From Alphaproteobacteria bacterium (GTDB lineage: Bacteria; Pseudomonadota; Alphaproteobacteria; Caulobacterales; Aquidulcibacteraceae): a stretch of DNA of 64,000 nucleotides. A program made the translations under genes and the position numbers. Positions 51,693-60,727 of this stretch are shown here, piece by piece. Positions within the stretch are counted from its first letter, which is position 1. The number at the start of each line of letters is the position of its first letter. The notes beneath the pieces are model-generated. The model did not search any database. It was not told where the DNA came from and saw nothing but the letters and a program-made list of their open reading frames with translations. Where the stretch lies: positions 1 through 64,000 of the forward strand of contig JAUIJZ010000003.1 of the NCBI GenBank assembly GCA_030430715.1, written 5' to 3'.

Positions 51693-52516
51693 GCGCGCAT
51701 CCCTTCCGTTGCTCGCGCAGTCCTTACAGCTTCGCTCAGAAGCTTCACCTTATGCAAGACGCGGCCGGGCGCTTCCGGCCCCGCGCCTGCGGAAATCTCG
51801 TCAACGAAAGCAGAACCAACCACGACCGCGTCGGCAAGACGCGCGATTTCGGCGGCGGCTTGCGGCTCGCGGACGCCGAAGCCTACGGCGACAGGAAGGG
51901 GGGTGGCGCGTTTGAAGCGCTGCATGGCGGATGAGACGCTGTCTGTTTTGGCGGATTTCGCGCCGGTCACCCCGGCAACGGACACATAATACAGAAAACC
52001 CGAGGCGCCTTCGAGCACCTTGGTTAACCGCTTATCGTCGGTGGTTGGCGTGGCCAGGCGAATAATGGAGAGCCCGTGCGGCGCGAAGGCGGCGCGCAGA
52101 TCGCCATCTTCCTCCGGCGGCAGATCCACAAGGATGACGCCATCGGCGCCGGCCTTCGCCATTTCTTCCGCGAACACGCCATGCGTCATCTGCTCGACGG
52201 GATTGGCGTAGCCCATCAGAACGAGCGGCGTGTCTTTGTCGGTCTCACGGAAACGGCGCGCGAGGTCGAGCGTCTTGCCCAAGCTGCCGCCTGCTTTCAG
52301 CGCACGCTGCGCGGCTTTTTGAATGCTCGGGCCGTCGGCCATCGGATCGGTGAAGGGAAAGCCAAGCTCGATCACGTCGGCGCCCGCGGCGGGCAGACCT
52401 TTGAGAATTTCAAAGCAGGTTTCGTGATCGGGATCGCTCGCCATGATGTACGCGACAAGGCCGGCGCGGCCTTCGCGTTTCAGTGCGGCGAAGCGTGTGG
52501 AAAGACGTTCGCTCAA
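51689..52516 (-). CDS. trpA: Tryptophan synthase subunit alpha
   Basis: 275 residues from a TTG at 52516 ([20 protein letters not shown]). The TTG overlaps the GFA-gene stop as TTGA. Catalytic Glu is in [17 protein letters not shown] and Asp in [12 protein letters not shown]; the phosphate-binding region GVTGAKSAK and [14 protein letters not shown] are present. It cleaves indole-3-glycerol phosphate and passes indole to TrpB. Unusually it is separated from trpB by two other genes and a remnant of its own 5' end. Confidence 0.92.
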   Translation of the reverse strand: MSERLSTRFAALKREGRAGLVAYIMASDPDHETCFEILKGLPAAGADVIELGFPFTDPMADGPSIQKAAQRALKAGGSLGKTLDLARRFRETDKDTPLVLMGYANPVEQMTHGVFAEEMAKAGADGVILVDLPPEEDGDLRAAFAPHGLSIIRLATPTTDDKRLTKVLEGASGFLYYVSVAGVTGAKSAKTDSVSSAMQRFKRATPLPVAVGFGVREPQAAAEIARLADAVVVGSAFVDEISAGAGPEAPGRVLHKVKLLSEAVRTARATEGMRA

Positions 52517-52860
52517 AAACTTGCCCCGTCCACCTTTTGAATCGCGATGGCGTCGATATCGAGGGCGGGAATGCAGCGCAAATTCACTGCCGCCATCTTG
52601 TTTCCGTTCATCTCGCCCCAGCCATGCGTGGCGCATCCGCACGTTTTGCAGAACGTGTGGTCGATCACCTTCTTATGGAATTTGTAGCTGGAGAGCGCGC
52701 CGTCCGCCGATTCAACTTTTAGCGCGTCCGCAGGCATGAAAGTCAGCATGTAGCCTTTGCGGCGGCAATGCGAGCAATTGCACACCATGGCTGTGTCGAT
52801 CTCGCCTTCGAAGCTGATCTTTACTGCGCCGCAATGGCAGGAGCCTTCGTAGGTCGTCAT
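52513..52860 (-). CDS. GFA family (CENP-V/Gfa-type) zinc protein
   Basis: 115 residues. Zinc cysteines in the GFA pattern: GSCHCGAV near the start, CNCSHCRRKG at about 27-36, and CKTCGCATHGW at about 71-81. The namesake enzyme was reported to promote glutathione-formaldehyde adduct formation, but most family members have no proven activity. It lies inside the trp operon between a vestigial trpA start and trpA, coupled on both sides by overlapping stop/start codons. Confidence 0.88.
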   Translation of the reverse strand: MTTYEGSCHCGAVKISFEGEIDTAMVCNCSHCRRKGYMLTFMPADALKVESADGALSSYKFHKKVIDHTFCKTCGCATHGWGEMNGNKMAAVNLRCIPALDIDAIAIQKVDGASF

Positions 52861-52970
52861 AGCTCATCGCTCCAAGCAGAGGCGTCCCCTCCTCCCTCGC
52901 GGAGGAGGGGGAGAGGCGCGCGTCCTTCGCGTTTCAGCGATGCGAAGCGGATGGAGAGACGGGAAGTCAT
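52857..52970 (-). pseudogene. Vestigial trpA 5' end (37-codon ORF) carrying a REP-like hairpin
   Basis: From the ATG at 52970 the minus strand reads [18 protein letters not shown], which aligns without gaps to the first 18 codons of the real trpA ([18 protein letters not shown]); 40 of 54 bases match, including a 14-base identical run. Codon 19 onward is taken over by a GGAGGAGGGG hairpin, and the ORF ends TGA overlapping the GFA ATG. Its own ATG overlaps the upstream gene's stop. It looks like a duplicated and truncated trpA start, left by the event that placed the GFA gene here. Confidence 0.75.
52886..52910. repeat. REP-like palindromic hairpin
   Basis: CCCCTCCTCC, loop CTCGC, GGAGGAGGGG: a perfect 10-bp stem with a 5-base loop, inside the vestigial trpA ORF. 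Similar C-rich, 5-base-loop hairpins occur at 63164-63186 and 63294-63316, so it belongs to a dispersed palindromic repeat family. Confidence 0.65.
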
Positions 52971-53440
52971 TGTTGGCGTCTCGGAACTCTCGCCATATTC
53001 GCCGGCAGATCAAATTCATCCAGATCGCAGCGACGGCCTTGCTCGTAGCGAAAAATGTACAGGATTTCACCGACCGGCGTTAGGGGTAGGTCTCCCCGTT
53101 GAGGGTCTCCGCGCCGATACTGAAGTCGGTCGGGGCATTGGGGCATGTCGGATCTCACGAGGGTGGTCCACGTGCCGACTGGCGAGGGCGGTGTCGATTG
53201 CCAGCCATCGGCGTGAAGACGTTGCAAAAGCGTGTTCAACACAGCGTCTTGACGGGCCTCTTCAATTATAACGCACTGCTCTCGAGGCTGAGTGCGATAG
53301 TTGCATTCGGCGGTTCGGCCCGCGATGTCCAAACGAACCGGGTGCGCCACGTCTTCACCCTCGAATACGAGTGTCGTATCTGCTCGCGCGAATGCGCATT
53401 GAGCCCAAAGCAGCGCGCAAGCCAAAAGCGCCGCCCTCAC
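52967..53440 (-). CDS. Hypothetical secreted protein inside the trp operon
   Basis: 157 residues from a GTG at 53440 that overlaps the trpB stop (GTGA). Signal peptide [20 protein letters not shown], cleavage after ARA near residue 20, then four Cys in the mature part (about 47, 56, 101, 139) that could form two disulfides. No family recognised. The stop overlaps the vestigial trpA ATG. It appears to be an insertion between trpB and trpA kept in frame with the coupling. Confidence 0.6.
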   Translation of the reverse strand: MRAALLACALLWAQCAFARADTTLVFEGEDVAHPVRLDIAGRTAECNYRTQPREQCVIIEEARQDAVLNTLLQRLHADGWQSTPPSPVGTWTTLVRSDMPQCPDRLQYRRGDPQRGDLPLTPVGEILYIFRYEQGRRCDLDEFDLPANMARVPRRQQ

Positions 53441-54651
53441 AGCTTCACTCCAAGCGCATCGGCCACGGTGAACACGTCCTTATCGCCGCGTCCGCACAGG
53501 TTCATGATGATGAGCCCGTCCTTGCCGATCTCCTTGGCGATGTCGCCCACGCGTGCGAGCGCATGGCTCGGCTCCAGCGCCGGCAAAATGCCTTCAAGCT
53601 TCGCGCAAAGCTGAAACGCCGCCAGCGCCTCCTCATCGGTCGCGGCGAGATATTTCGCGCGGCCAATGTCGGCGAGATACGAATGCTCGGGGCCAACACC
53701 GGGATAATCCAAGCCGGCGCTGATCGAGTGGCCTTCGAGGATCTGGCCGTCTTCGTTTTGCAAGAGATAAGTGCGGTTGCCGTGCAGCACGCCGGGGCGT
53801 CCGCCATTGATCGCCGCGCTATGCTCGAAGCGTTCGTCGATGCCGTGGCCCGCCGCCTCGACGCCGTACAACTTCACATCTTCATCGTCCAAGAACGGAT
53901 GAAACAGCCCAATCGCATTCGAGCCGCCGCCGATGCACGCCATCACCGCATCGGGCAGGCGGCCTTCACGCTCCAAGATCTGCGCGCGCGCTTCGCGGCC
54001 GATAATGCTTTGGAAGTCACGCACCAGTTCCGGATAGGGATGCGGACCTGCGGCGGTGCCGATGCAATAGAAAGTGTCGTGCACATTGGTGACCCAATCG
54101 CGCAGCGCTTCGTTCATGGCGTCTTTCAGCGTCGCCGCGCCGCTCGTCACCGGGCGCACTTCCGCGCCCAGCAGCTTCATGCGGAACACGTTGGGCTTCT
54201 GCCGCTCCACATCCGTCGCGCCCATGAACACGACGCAGGGCAAACCTAAACGCGCGCAAACGGTCGCCGTCGCCACGCCATGCTGGCCGGCGCCGGTTTC
54301 GGCGATGATGCGCGTCTTGCCCATGCGCAGCGCCAGCAGCACTTGCCCGAGGCAATTATTGATCTTGTGTGCGCCGGTATGATTGAGCTCGTCGCGTTTG
54401 AAGTAGATCTTGGCCCCGCCAAAATGCTCGGTGAGGCGTTCGGCGAAATAGAGCGGCGAAGGACGGCCCACATAATGGGTCCAGAAATCGTCCATCGTCG
54501 CCGCGAACGCCGGGTCGGCCTGAGCGGCGCGATACTCGCGCTCCAGGTCGAGCACGAGCGGCATCAGCGTCTCGGCGACGAAACGCCCGCCAAATTTGCC
54601 GAAGCGGCCTTGGGCGTCGGGTAGGTCTTGCCAGTTGCGGCGCGCGTCCAT
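53437..54651 (-). CDS. trpB: Tryptophan synthase subunit beta
   Basis: 404 residues. PLP lysine in [14 protein letters not shown] (about 92-98), [16 protein letters not shown] phosphate loop [13 protein letters not shown], and [18 protein letters not shown]. It joins indole and serine to tryptophan. It lies 17 bp after trpF. Unusually its stop is coupled to an unrelated secreted-protein gene rather than to trpA. Confidence 0.95.
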   Translation of the reverse strand: MDARRNWQDLPDAQGRFGKFGGRFVAETLMPLVLDLEREYRAAQADPAFAATMDDFWTHYVGRPSPLYFAERLTEHFGGAKIYFKRDELNHTGAHKINNCLGQVLLALRMGKTRIIAETGAGQHGVATATVCARLGLPCVVFMGATDVERQKPNVFRMKLLGAEVRPVTSGAATLKDAMNEALRDWVTNVHDTFYCIGTAAGPHPYPELVRDFQSIIGREARAQILEREGRLPDAVMACIGGGSNAIGLFHPFLDDEDVKLYGVEAAGHGIDERFEHSAAINGGRPGVLHGNRTYLLQNEDGQILEGHSISAGLDYPGVGPEHSYLADIGRAKYLAATDEEALAAFQLCAKLEGILPALEPSHALARVGDIAKEIGKDGLIIMNLCGRGDKDVFTVADALGVKL

Positions 54652-54668
54652 CAGGGCGTCGTATCTCG

Positions 54669-55301
54669 TCAGCCGCGGGCCGCGGCCAGGAATTGGGTGA
54701 TTTTGCCCGCGTCCTTTAGGCCGGGGGCGCGCTCAACGCCAGAGGAGACGTCCACCAGGGCCGCCCCGGATGCAGAGATCGCCTCCGCAACGTTCTCCGG
54801 GCTGAGGCCCCCGGAGAGGAACCAGGGCCGGGCGACGCGCCGTCCCGCCAGCATAGCCCAATCGAAGGCCATGGCGTTGCCGCCCGGGAGCCCCCCTGGC
54901 GGGGGCTTGGCGTCGAACAAGATCATGTCCGCAGCCCCCTCAAAGGCCTGGACCTGGGCGAAATCCTCGGCCGTCGCCACCCCGAGCGCCTTGACGACGC
55001 CCCGCCCAGCGAAGCTGCGCATCTGGGCTGTGCGGGCCGGGCTCTCGCGCCCATGCGCCTGGACCCAGTCCGGCGCCACGCGTTCGGCGATCTCGGCCAG
55101 GAATTCGTCGTCCGCATCGACCGTAACCGCCACGATCTCGGCTCGCCCACGGGCGCGCTTGGCCAGCGCCGCGGCATGCGACATAGCCACGTGCCGGGGG
55201 CTGCGCGGGAAGAACACCAGCCCGACATAGCGCGCCCCGCCGGCCAGAGCCGCATCGAGCCCGTCGACATTCGTCAGTCCGCAGATTTTCGCTTCCGCCA
55301 T
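54669..55301 (-). CDS. trpF: Phosphoribosylanthranilate isomerase
   Basis: 210 residues. [15 protein letters not shown] with catalytic Cys7 near the start, FFPRSPRHV, catalytic Asp in [22 protein letters not shown], and the C-terminal phosphate site [11 protein letters not shown] and [14 protein letters not shown]. First gene of the trpF-trpB...trpA-accD-folC operon. Starts ATG at 55301. Confidence 0.93.
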   Translation of the reverse strand: MAEAKICGLTNVDGLDAALAGGARYVGLVFFPRSPRHVAMSHAAALAKRARGRAEIVAVTVDADDEFLAEIAERVAPDWVQAHGRESPARTAQMRSFAGRGVVKALGVATAEDFAQVQAFEGAADMILFDAKPPPGGLPGGNAMAFDWAMLAGRRVARPWFLSGGLSPENVAEAISASGAALVDVSSGVERAPGLKDAGKITQFLAAARG

Positions 55302-55352
55302 GCGTCGTATGTAGGCGCGGAAAACGCGGCCGTCACAATTAAAGCTGCGGTC

Positions 55353-55766
55353 TTATTTCGCCTTCAGCAGGTCGCGGATTTCGCCCAGCAGTTTGACGTC
55401 TTCCGGCGTCGCGGGCGTCGGCTCTGGTTTGGCTTCTTCTTTGCGCTTCATGCTGTTCATGCCCTTGATCACAAGGAACAGCACCCACGCGACGATAGCG
55501 AAGCTGATCACCGCATTGATGAACTTGCCATAGCCGATCGTGACGGCGGCGACTTCCTCACCATCGACCACTTGCGCCGGTTGGAGCACCCATTCGAGCT
55601 CGGAAAAATCCATGCCTCCCATGGCCATGCCAATGGGCGGCATCACGACATCATTCACCAGGGATTGGACGATGCCGTTGAAGGCGGCGCCGATGATCAC
55701 GCCAACTGCGAGATCGACGACATTGCCTTTGAGTGCAAACTCTTTGAATTCGCTGACGATGGACAT
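55353..55766 (-). CDS. mscL: Large-conductance mechanosensitive channel MscL
   Basis: 137 residues from MSIVSEFKEFALKGNVVDLA, the signature MscL start. TM1 about 17-38 (VGVIIGAAFNGIVQSLVNDV), TM2 about 78-100 (FINAVISFAIVAWVLFLVIKGMN), and the charged C-terminal helix. It opens at high membrane tension to release solutes in hypo-osmotic shock. The 18-residue upstream extension is rejected. Confidence 0.94.
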   Translation of the reverse strand: MSIVSEFKEFALKGNVVDLAVGVIIGAAFNGIVQSLVNDVVMPPIGMAMGGMDFSELEWVLQPAQVVDGEEVAAVTIGYGKFINAVISFAIVAWVLFLVIKGMNSMKRKEEAKPEPTPATPEDVKLLGEIRDLLKAK

Positions 55767-55902
55767 GGTGATGCTCCCGAATCTAGCCTTCAGGAGGCGG
55801 TAATCAGCGCGGAACGTCAACCGCCTTGCTAAATTGTAGGATCGTCATTGCGGCCGCCGTCTTTGCTAGAGGCGCCGTTTAGGTGCGCCAATGGAGGCGA
55901 AG

Positions 55903-56316
55903 ATGCGATTTATGCTGCTGATGATCCCGAAGGGCTATGAGACGGCCGAACCGGGAACAATGCCCGAGGACATGGCCGCGCTCGAAGCCATGATGGCTTA
56001 TAATCGTTCGCTTTCCGAAGCCGGCATTTTGCGCGCGGGCGAGGGGCTGCATCCGCCCTCGATGGGCGCGCGCATCTCTTTCAAGAACCGCAAGCCGACA
56101 ATCACGGACGGTCCGTTTGCCGAAGCAAAGGAAGTTCTCGGCGGCTTTTGGATTATCGAGGTCGCTTCGCGCGAAGAGGCCATTGCATGGGCCGCGCGCT
56201 GTCCTGGCGCCGATAATGAAATGATCGAGGTGCGCCAGATCCAGGACGCCGAGGATTGGCCCGAGGAGATGCGCCCGCAATTGGAAGAATGGGACAAGAT
56301 GCGCGGGCAGCCTTAG
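55903..56316 (+). CDS. YciI-like (DGPF domain) protein
   Basis: 137 residues from the ATG at 55903 (GGAGG five bases upstream). MRFMLLMIPKGYETAEPGTM is followed by the DGPF motif TDGPFAEAKEVLGGFWIIE at about 66-84, as in PhnB/DGPF-type proteins often found with ECF sigma factors. Function is unknown. No ECF gene is adjacent here. Ends 12 bp before the convergent ihfB stop. Confidence 0.85.
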   Translation: MRFMLLMIPKGYETAEPGTMPEDMAALEAMMAYNRSLSEAGILRAGEGLHPPSMGARISFKNRKPTITDGPFAEAKEVLGGFWIIEVASREEAIAWAARCPGADNEMIEVRQIQDAEDWPEEMRPQLEEWDKMRGQP

Positions 56317-56328
56317 CGGCCCGCCGCC

Positions 56329-56619
56329 TTACGGCTCTTCGCCGCCATTCACTTTAAGCCGCAGCTCCTTGCCAGGCTTGAAGAAGGGCACGCGCTTGGC
56401 TTCCACCTTCACCGTATCGCCCGTGCGCGGATTGCGTCCCGTACGGGCGTCGCGCTTGCGCACGGAGAACGCGCCGAAGCCGCGCAATTCCACCCGCCCG
56501 CCGCTGGCGAGCGCCTGGGCCACTTCATCCAGCACGATGTCCACCGCCTGCTCGACTTCGGCGGCCCGCATCGGCTGAAACTCTTCTTGCAGCCGGTTGA
56601 CCAGCTCCGAACGCAACAT
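56329..56619 (-). CDS. ihfB: Integration host factor subunit beta
   Basis: 96 residues. DNA-binding HU/IHF fold with [28 protein letters not shown] and the C-terminal [11 protein letters not shown]. Together with IhfA it bends DNA in recombination and transcription. Downstream of rpsA on the same strand, with a terminator between. Confidence 0.93.
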   Translation of the reverse strand: MLRSELVNRLQEEFQPMRAAEVEQAVDIVLDEVAQALASGGRVELRGFGAFSVRKRDARTGRNPRTGDTVKVEAKRVPFFKPGKELRLKVNGGEEP

Positions 56620-56705
56620 TCTCGTCTCCCACCGGAATGATGGTTGCGATCAAGGCGCGGAGAGGGCGTGACGTCAACAGGCCATTTGCTTGAAATGGCA
56701 AAAGA

Positions 56706-56733
56706 AAAGCCCGCCACCGGGGTGACGGGCTTT
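56706..56733 (-). terminator. Rho-independent terminator after rpsA
   Basis: Minus-strand hairpin AAAGCCCGTCACC/GGTGGCGGGCTTT (one G-U pair, two-base loop), then TTCTTTT. It lies 30 bp after the rpsA stop and separates rpsA from ihfB. Confidence 0.8.
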
Positions 56734-56762
56734 CCGTGTGCAGTTTGTGCTGCGGGTTCGGA

Positions 56763-58457
56763 CTATTTGCGGTCCTTCAGAGCAGCGCCGAGAATGTCGC
56801 CGAGCGAAGCGCCGCTGTCCGAAGAGCCGAACTGAGCGATGGCTTCCTTCTCGTCCGCCAGCTCCATGGCCTTGATCGACAGCGACACCTTGCGGCTCGA
56901 TTTGTCGAAGCTGGTCACCATGGCGTCGATCCGGTCGCCCACCGCGAAGCGGTCGGCGCGCTGGTCGGCGCGGTCGCGGGAGAGGTCCGATTTGCGGATG
57001 AAGCTGCGCAGGGCGTTCTCTTCGCCAAACGCCACTTCGATGCCGCCCGTCGCCACATCCACCACTTCGACCGTGATGATCTGGCCGCGGCGGAATTCGG
57101 CGTCGCCCATCGGGTCGGAAGCGACCTGCTTGATGCCGAGCGAGATACGTTCTTTCTCGACGTCAACGTCGAGCACCTTCGCCTGCACCATGTCGCCCTT
57201 ATTGTAGCGCTGGAGGGCTTCTTCACCCTGCGCGTCCCAGGCGATGTCGGAGAGGTGGACCATGCCGTCGAGTTCGGCATTGAGGCCGACGAACAGACCG
57301 AATTCGGTGATGTTCTTGACCTCGCCCTCGATGACCGACCCCATCGGGTGCTCGGCCAGGAACGCGTCCCACGGATTGTTCTGCACTTGCTTGATGCCGA
57401 GCGAGATACGGCGCTTTTCGCCGTCCACGTCGAGCACAAGAACGTCCACTTCCTGCGAGGTGCTGAGGATCTTGGACGGGTGCAGGTTCTTCTTGGTCCA
57501 GCTCATTTCGCTGACATGGACCAGGCCTTCGACGCCCGGCTCAAGCTCAACGAACGCGCCGTAATCGGTGATGTTCGTCACGCGGCCCGTGAACTTGCCG
57601 TTGGCCGGACACTTCGCATCCACGCCATCCCACGGATCGCTCAGCAGCTGCTTCATGCCGAGGCTGATGCGCTGGGTTTCCGGATTGATCTTGACGATCT
57701 GCACCTTCACCGTGTCGCCGACATTGAGCACTTGGCTCGGGTGCGAGACGCGCTTCCAGCTCATGTCGGTGACGTGCAGCAGGCCGTCGATGCCGCCGAG
57801 GTCAACGAACGCACCGTAATCGGTGATGTTCTTGACCACGCCTTCGCGCACTTCGCCTTCATTGAGCTGATTGACGATCTCGGCGCGTTCCGAAGCGCGG
57901 CTCTCTTCAAGAACGGCGCGGCGCGAAACAACGATATTGCCGCGCGCGCGGTCCATTTTCAGGATCGCGAACGGCTGCACGATATTCATCAGCGGGCCGA
58001 CATCGCGCACGGGGCGGATGTCCACTTGGCTGCCGGGCAAGAACGCATTGGCGCCGCCGAGGTCGACGGTGAAGCCGCCCTTCACGCGGCCGACCAGAGC
58101 GCCGTTGACGGCTTCGCCATCGGCGAAGCTCTTTTCCAGGCGCGTCCAGGCTTCTTCGCGGCGCGCCTTTTCGCGCGACACAACAGCGTCGCCGAGCGCG
58201 TTTTCGATGCGATCGAGATAGACTTCGACGATGTCGCCGGCCTTCGGTTGGCCAGAGCCGTCATCGACGAGAAATTCACGGACAGGGATGCGGCCTTCGG
58301 TCTTGAGGCCGATATCGACGACGACGAAATCATGCTCCACCGCCAGCACGGTGGCGGGAACGACGCGCCCTTCGATCATGCCGCGCGAGGCGAGGCTTTC
58401 ATCAAGGAGGGCTGCGAAATCGTCGCGGGTTGGGGTTAACGAGGCTTGTTCCGCCAT
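56763..58457 (-). CDS. rpsA: 30S ribosomal protein S1
   Basis: 564 residues from [20 protein letters not shown]. Six S1 domains in series; the repeated motif [45 protein letters not shown] and [23 protein letters not shown] is plain. S1 unwinds mRNA and recruits it to the 30S subunit. The order cmk-rpsA-ihfB is universal in proteobacteria. The ORF on the opposite strand (567 codons) is a shadow. Confidence 0.96.
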   Translation of the reverse strand: MAEQASLTPTRDDFAALLDESLASRGMIEGRVVPATVLAVEHDFVVVDIGLKTEGRIPVREFLVDDGSGQPKAGDIVEVYLDRIENALGDAVVSREKARREEAWTRLEKSFADGEAVNGALVGRVKGGFTVDLGGANAFLPGSQVDIRPVRDVGPLMNIVQPFAILKMDRARGNIVVSRRAVLEESRASERAEIVNQLNEGEVREGVVKNITDYGAFVDLGGIDGLLHVTDMSWKRVSHPSQVLNVGDTVKVQIVKINPETQRISLGMKQLLSDPWDGVDAKCPANGKFTGRVTNITDYGAFVELEPGVEGLVHVSEMSWTKKNLHPSKILSTSQEVDVLVLDVDGEKRRISLGIKQVQNNPWDAFLAEHPMGSVIEGEVKNITEFGLFVGLNAELDGMVHLSDIAWDAQGEEALQRYNKGDMVQAKVLDVDVEKERISLGIKQVASDPMGDAEFRRGQIITVEVVDVATGGIEVAFGEENALRSFIRKSDLSRDRADQRADRFAVGDRIDAMVTSFDKSSRKVSLSIKAMELADEKEAIAQFGSSDSGASLGDILGAALKDRK

Positions 58458-58561
58458 ACAATACTTACTCCAGGTTGACTGACAGGGCCGGCCGGTTGGC
58501 TCCGGCGGTCTCGACCGCACCATGCGGCCTTCACTTTCGGCTTGGCGGGGGCCTTAAAACG

Positions 58562-58592
58562 CAAAAACGGCCCGCGAGCCCATTAGGGCCGG
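58562..58592 (-). terminator. Possible terminator/attenuator between cmk and rpsA
   Basis: Minus strand CGGCCC ... GGGCCG hairpin overlapping the cmk stop codon, followed directly by TTTTTGCGTTTT. It could end cmk transcripts or attenuate readthrough into rpsA. Confidence 0.45.
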
Positions 58593-59218
58593 GGTCGTGC
58601 TGGCGCCGCGTCGACAATGCGACAGGCAGCCTCCGCCGACGCCTCTATAGAAAGGTCGGTGGTATCCAGCAAGTGCGCATCTGACGCCTGGTAAAGCGGG
58701 GACTCGGCGCGATTGCGGTCGCGTTCGTCCCTTTCGGCGATCTGGGCCTGCAATTGCTCGAAGCTGATGGTCTCGCCGCGCGCCCGCAATTCCTTCAGCC
58801 GCCGCTCGGTCCGCGCCGGCAGCGAGGCGGTCACGAACAGCTTCACGTCGGCGTCCGGGCAGATGACGGTGCCGATATCGCGCCCGTCCAGCACCGCGCC
58901 TTGGGGATCGGCCGCGAACGCCCGCTGCGCTTCAAGCAGCACCGCCCGCACCGCCGGTATCGCCGCCACCTTCGAGGCGGCCATGCCGGCCGTGCTGGAA
59001 CGGATGCGGTTTTCGTCGATGGCGCCAAGATCTAGCGCTTTCGCCGCGGCCACCGCTGCCGCTTCATCGCCGGGCTCGCCGCCGGCATCGAGCACGCCCA
59101 GCCCCACGGCGCGATAGAGCGCGCCGGTGTCCAGCCGTTTCAATCGGTAATGCGTCGCCAGATATTTGGCGATGGTGCCTTTGCCCGAGGCGGTTGGTCC
59201 GTCGACAGCGATGATCAT
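58583..59218 (-). CDS. cmk: Cytidylate kinase
   Basis: 211 residues. P-loop DGPTASGKGTIAKYLA (about 6-21), LDTGALYRAVGL, and the VLDGRDIGTVICPDADVKLFV and RDRNRAESPL motifs. It phosphorylates CMP and dCMP. Upstream of rpsA as usual; 51 bp from the divergent monooxygenase. Confidence 0.93.
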   Translation of the reverse strand: MIIAVDGPTASGKGTIAKYLATHYRLKRLDTGALYRAVGLGVLDAGGEPGDEAAAVAAAKALDLGAIDENRIRSSTAGMAASKVAAIPAVRAVLLEAQRAFAADPQGAVLDGRDIGTVICPDADVKLFVTASLPARTERRLKELRARGETISFEQLQAQIAERDERDRNRAESPLYQASDAHLLDTTDLSIEASAEAACRIVDAAPARPRP

Positions 59219-59269
59219 GGGCCGGGTGTCTAGCAGTTCGATCCCGCCTGGGCGAGTATGAGGGCGAAC

Positions 59270-60721
59270 ATGTCATCCGCCCATTTTGATGTTGTGATTG
59301 TTGGCGCCGGACTTTCCGGCGTGGCCGCTGCTGCGCATTTGCAAAAGCGCTGTCCTGGCAAATCCTATGTCATTCTCGAAGGCCGTGCGGCGATGGGCGG
59401 CACTTGGGATCAGTTTCGTTATCCCGGCGTGCGCTCCGACAGCGACATGTTCACGCTCGGCTATTCCTTCAAACCGTGGGAGCAAACGCGCGCCATCGCC
59501 GAAGGCGAGGCGATCCTTGCTTATGTTCAGGATGCCGCGCGGGACATCGGCGCCGAACGCCACATGCGTTTCAATCATCGCGTCACGCGCGCGGCGTGGG
59601 ATTCGCGCGCCGCGCGATGGAGCGTCGAAGCGGAGGAGGCGGGCGAGGTCCGGCGCTTTACCTGTTCGTTTCTGCTCATGTGCGCCGGCTATTACGATTT
59701 CGATGAAGGCTATTTGCCTGCCTTCGCCGATGCGGAGCGTTTCGAAGGCCCGCTCATTCATCCCCAGCATTGGCCGCGGGATTTGGACTATGCCGGCAAG
59801 CGGGTGGCCGTGATCGGCTCGGGCGCCACCGCCATCAATGTTGCGCCGGTTTTGGCCGAGAAGGCCGCCCACGTGACGCTGTTGCAGCGTTCGCCAACGT
59901 ATCTGATCTCGATGCCGTTGGTGGATCCAACAGCCAACCGTGTGCGCCGCATGCTGCCGCGCACGCTAGCTTCGCGCTTGAACCGCTTCATCCGCGTTAG
60001 CGTCACGCAAGGCTTTTTCAGCCTTGCACGCGCGTTTCCGGACATGGTGCGCCGCACGCTATTAAGACGCGTGGAGCGCCAGCTTGGCCCCGAAGCCGTC
60101 GCCGCGCATTTCACGCCGCGCTACAATCCTTGGGAGCAGCGCCTGTGTATGACGCCGGACAATCAATTGTTCGCAGCTCTGCGCGCGGGCGGCGTTTCCA
60201 TCGTCACCGACGAAATCGAGCGCTTTGAGGCGCGCGGCGTGCGCTTGAAATCCGGCGGCGTCATCGAGGCGGACATGATCGTCGCCGCCACCGGCCTTAA
60301 TCTGCGCATGCTCGGCGGCGCCAAGATCAGCGTTGACGGACGCGCCATACAATCGGGTGAGATGCATACGTATAAGGGTGCGATGTTCGCGGACGTGCCG
60401 AATTTCGCGTCCGTGTTCGGCTACACCAACGCGTCGTGGACGCTGCGCGCCGAACTGATCTGCGAATATGTCTGCCGTCTCATCACTTACATGGATGCGC
60501 ACGGCTACGTTTCCGCCGCGCCGCGCTTGCGCGGTTCCCACCGTGACGAGCCGTTCGTGGATTTTTCATCCGGCTATTTTCAGCGCGCCGCGTCCATTCT
60601 GCCCAAGCAAACGGGAAGGGCGCCGTGGTGCATCAGCCAGAATTACATGCGCGACGTCGCCAGCCTTCGCTATGGGCGCATCAATGACGGCGCGATCGAA
60701 TTCACCCGCGCGCTAACCTAA
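59270..60721 (+). CDS. Flavin-containing (Baeyer-Villiger-type) monooxygenase
   Basis: 483 residues from MSSAHFDVVIVGAGLSGVAA (GAGGG five bases upstream). FAD motif GAGLSGVAAAAHLQ, then GGTWDQFRYPGVRSDSD, the BVMO-like fingerprint FEGPLIHPQHWP at about 163-174 (FxGxxxHxxxWP), and NADP motif VIGSGATAINVAPVLA. This is the NAD(P)H-dependent ketone- or amine-oxidising flavoprotein class seen in aerobic degraders. Substrate unknown; it stands alone. Confidence 0.87.
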   Translation: MSSAHFDVVIVGAGLSGVAAAAHLQKRCPGKSYVILEGRAAMGGTWDQFRYPGVRSDSDMFTLGYSFKPWEQTRAIAEGEAILAYVQDAARDIGAERHMRFNHRVTRAAWDSRAARWSVEAEEAGEVRRFTCSFLLMCAGYYDFDEGYLPAFADAERFEGPLIHPQHWPRDLDYAGKRVAVIGSGATAINVAPVLAEKAAHVTLLQRSPTYLISMPLVDPTANRVRRMLPRTLASRLNRFIRVSVTQGFFSLARAFPDMVRRTLLRRVERQLGPEAVAAHFTPRYNPWEQRLCMTPDNQLFAALRAGGVSIVTDEIERFEARGVRLKSGGVIEADMIVAATGLNLRMLGGAKISVDGRAIQSGEMHTYKGAMFADVPNFASVFGYTNASWTLRAELICEYVCRLITYMDAHGYVSAAPRLRGSHRDEPFVDFSSGYFQRAASILPKQTGRAPWCISQNYMRDVASLRYGRINDGAIEFTRALT

Positions 60722-60727
60722 GCGCGC

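Noticed and set aside
56736-58439. 567-codon plus-strand ORF
   Set aside because: It is a composition shadow of rpsA on the other strand; its translation has the His/Asp/Arg-rich look of antisense reading and matches no family.
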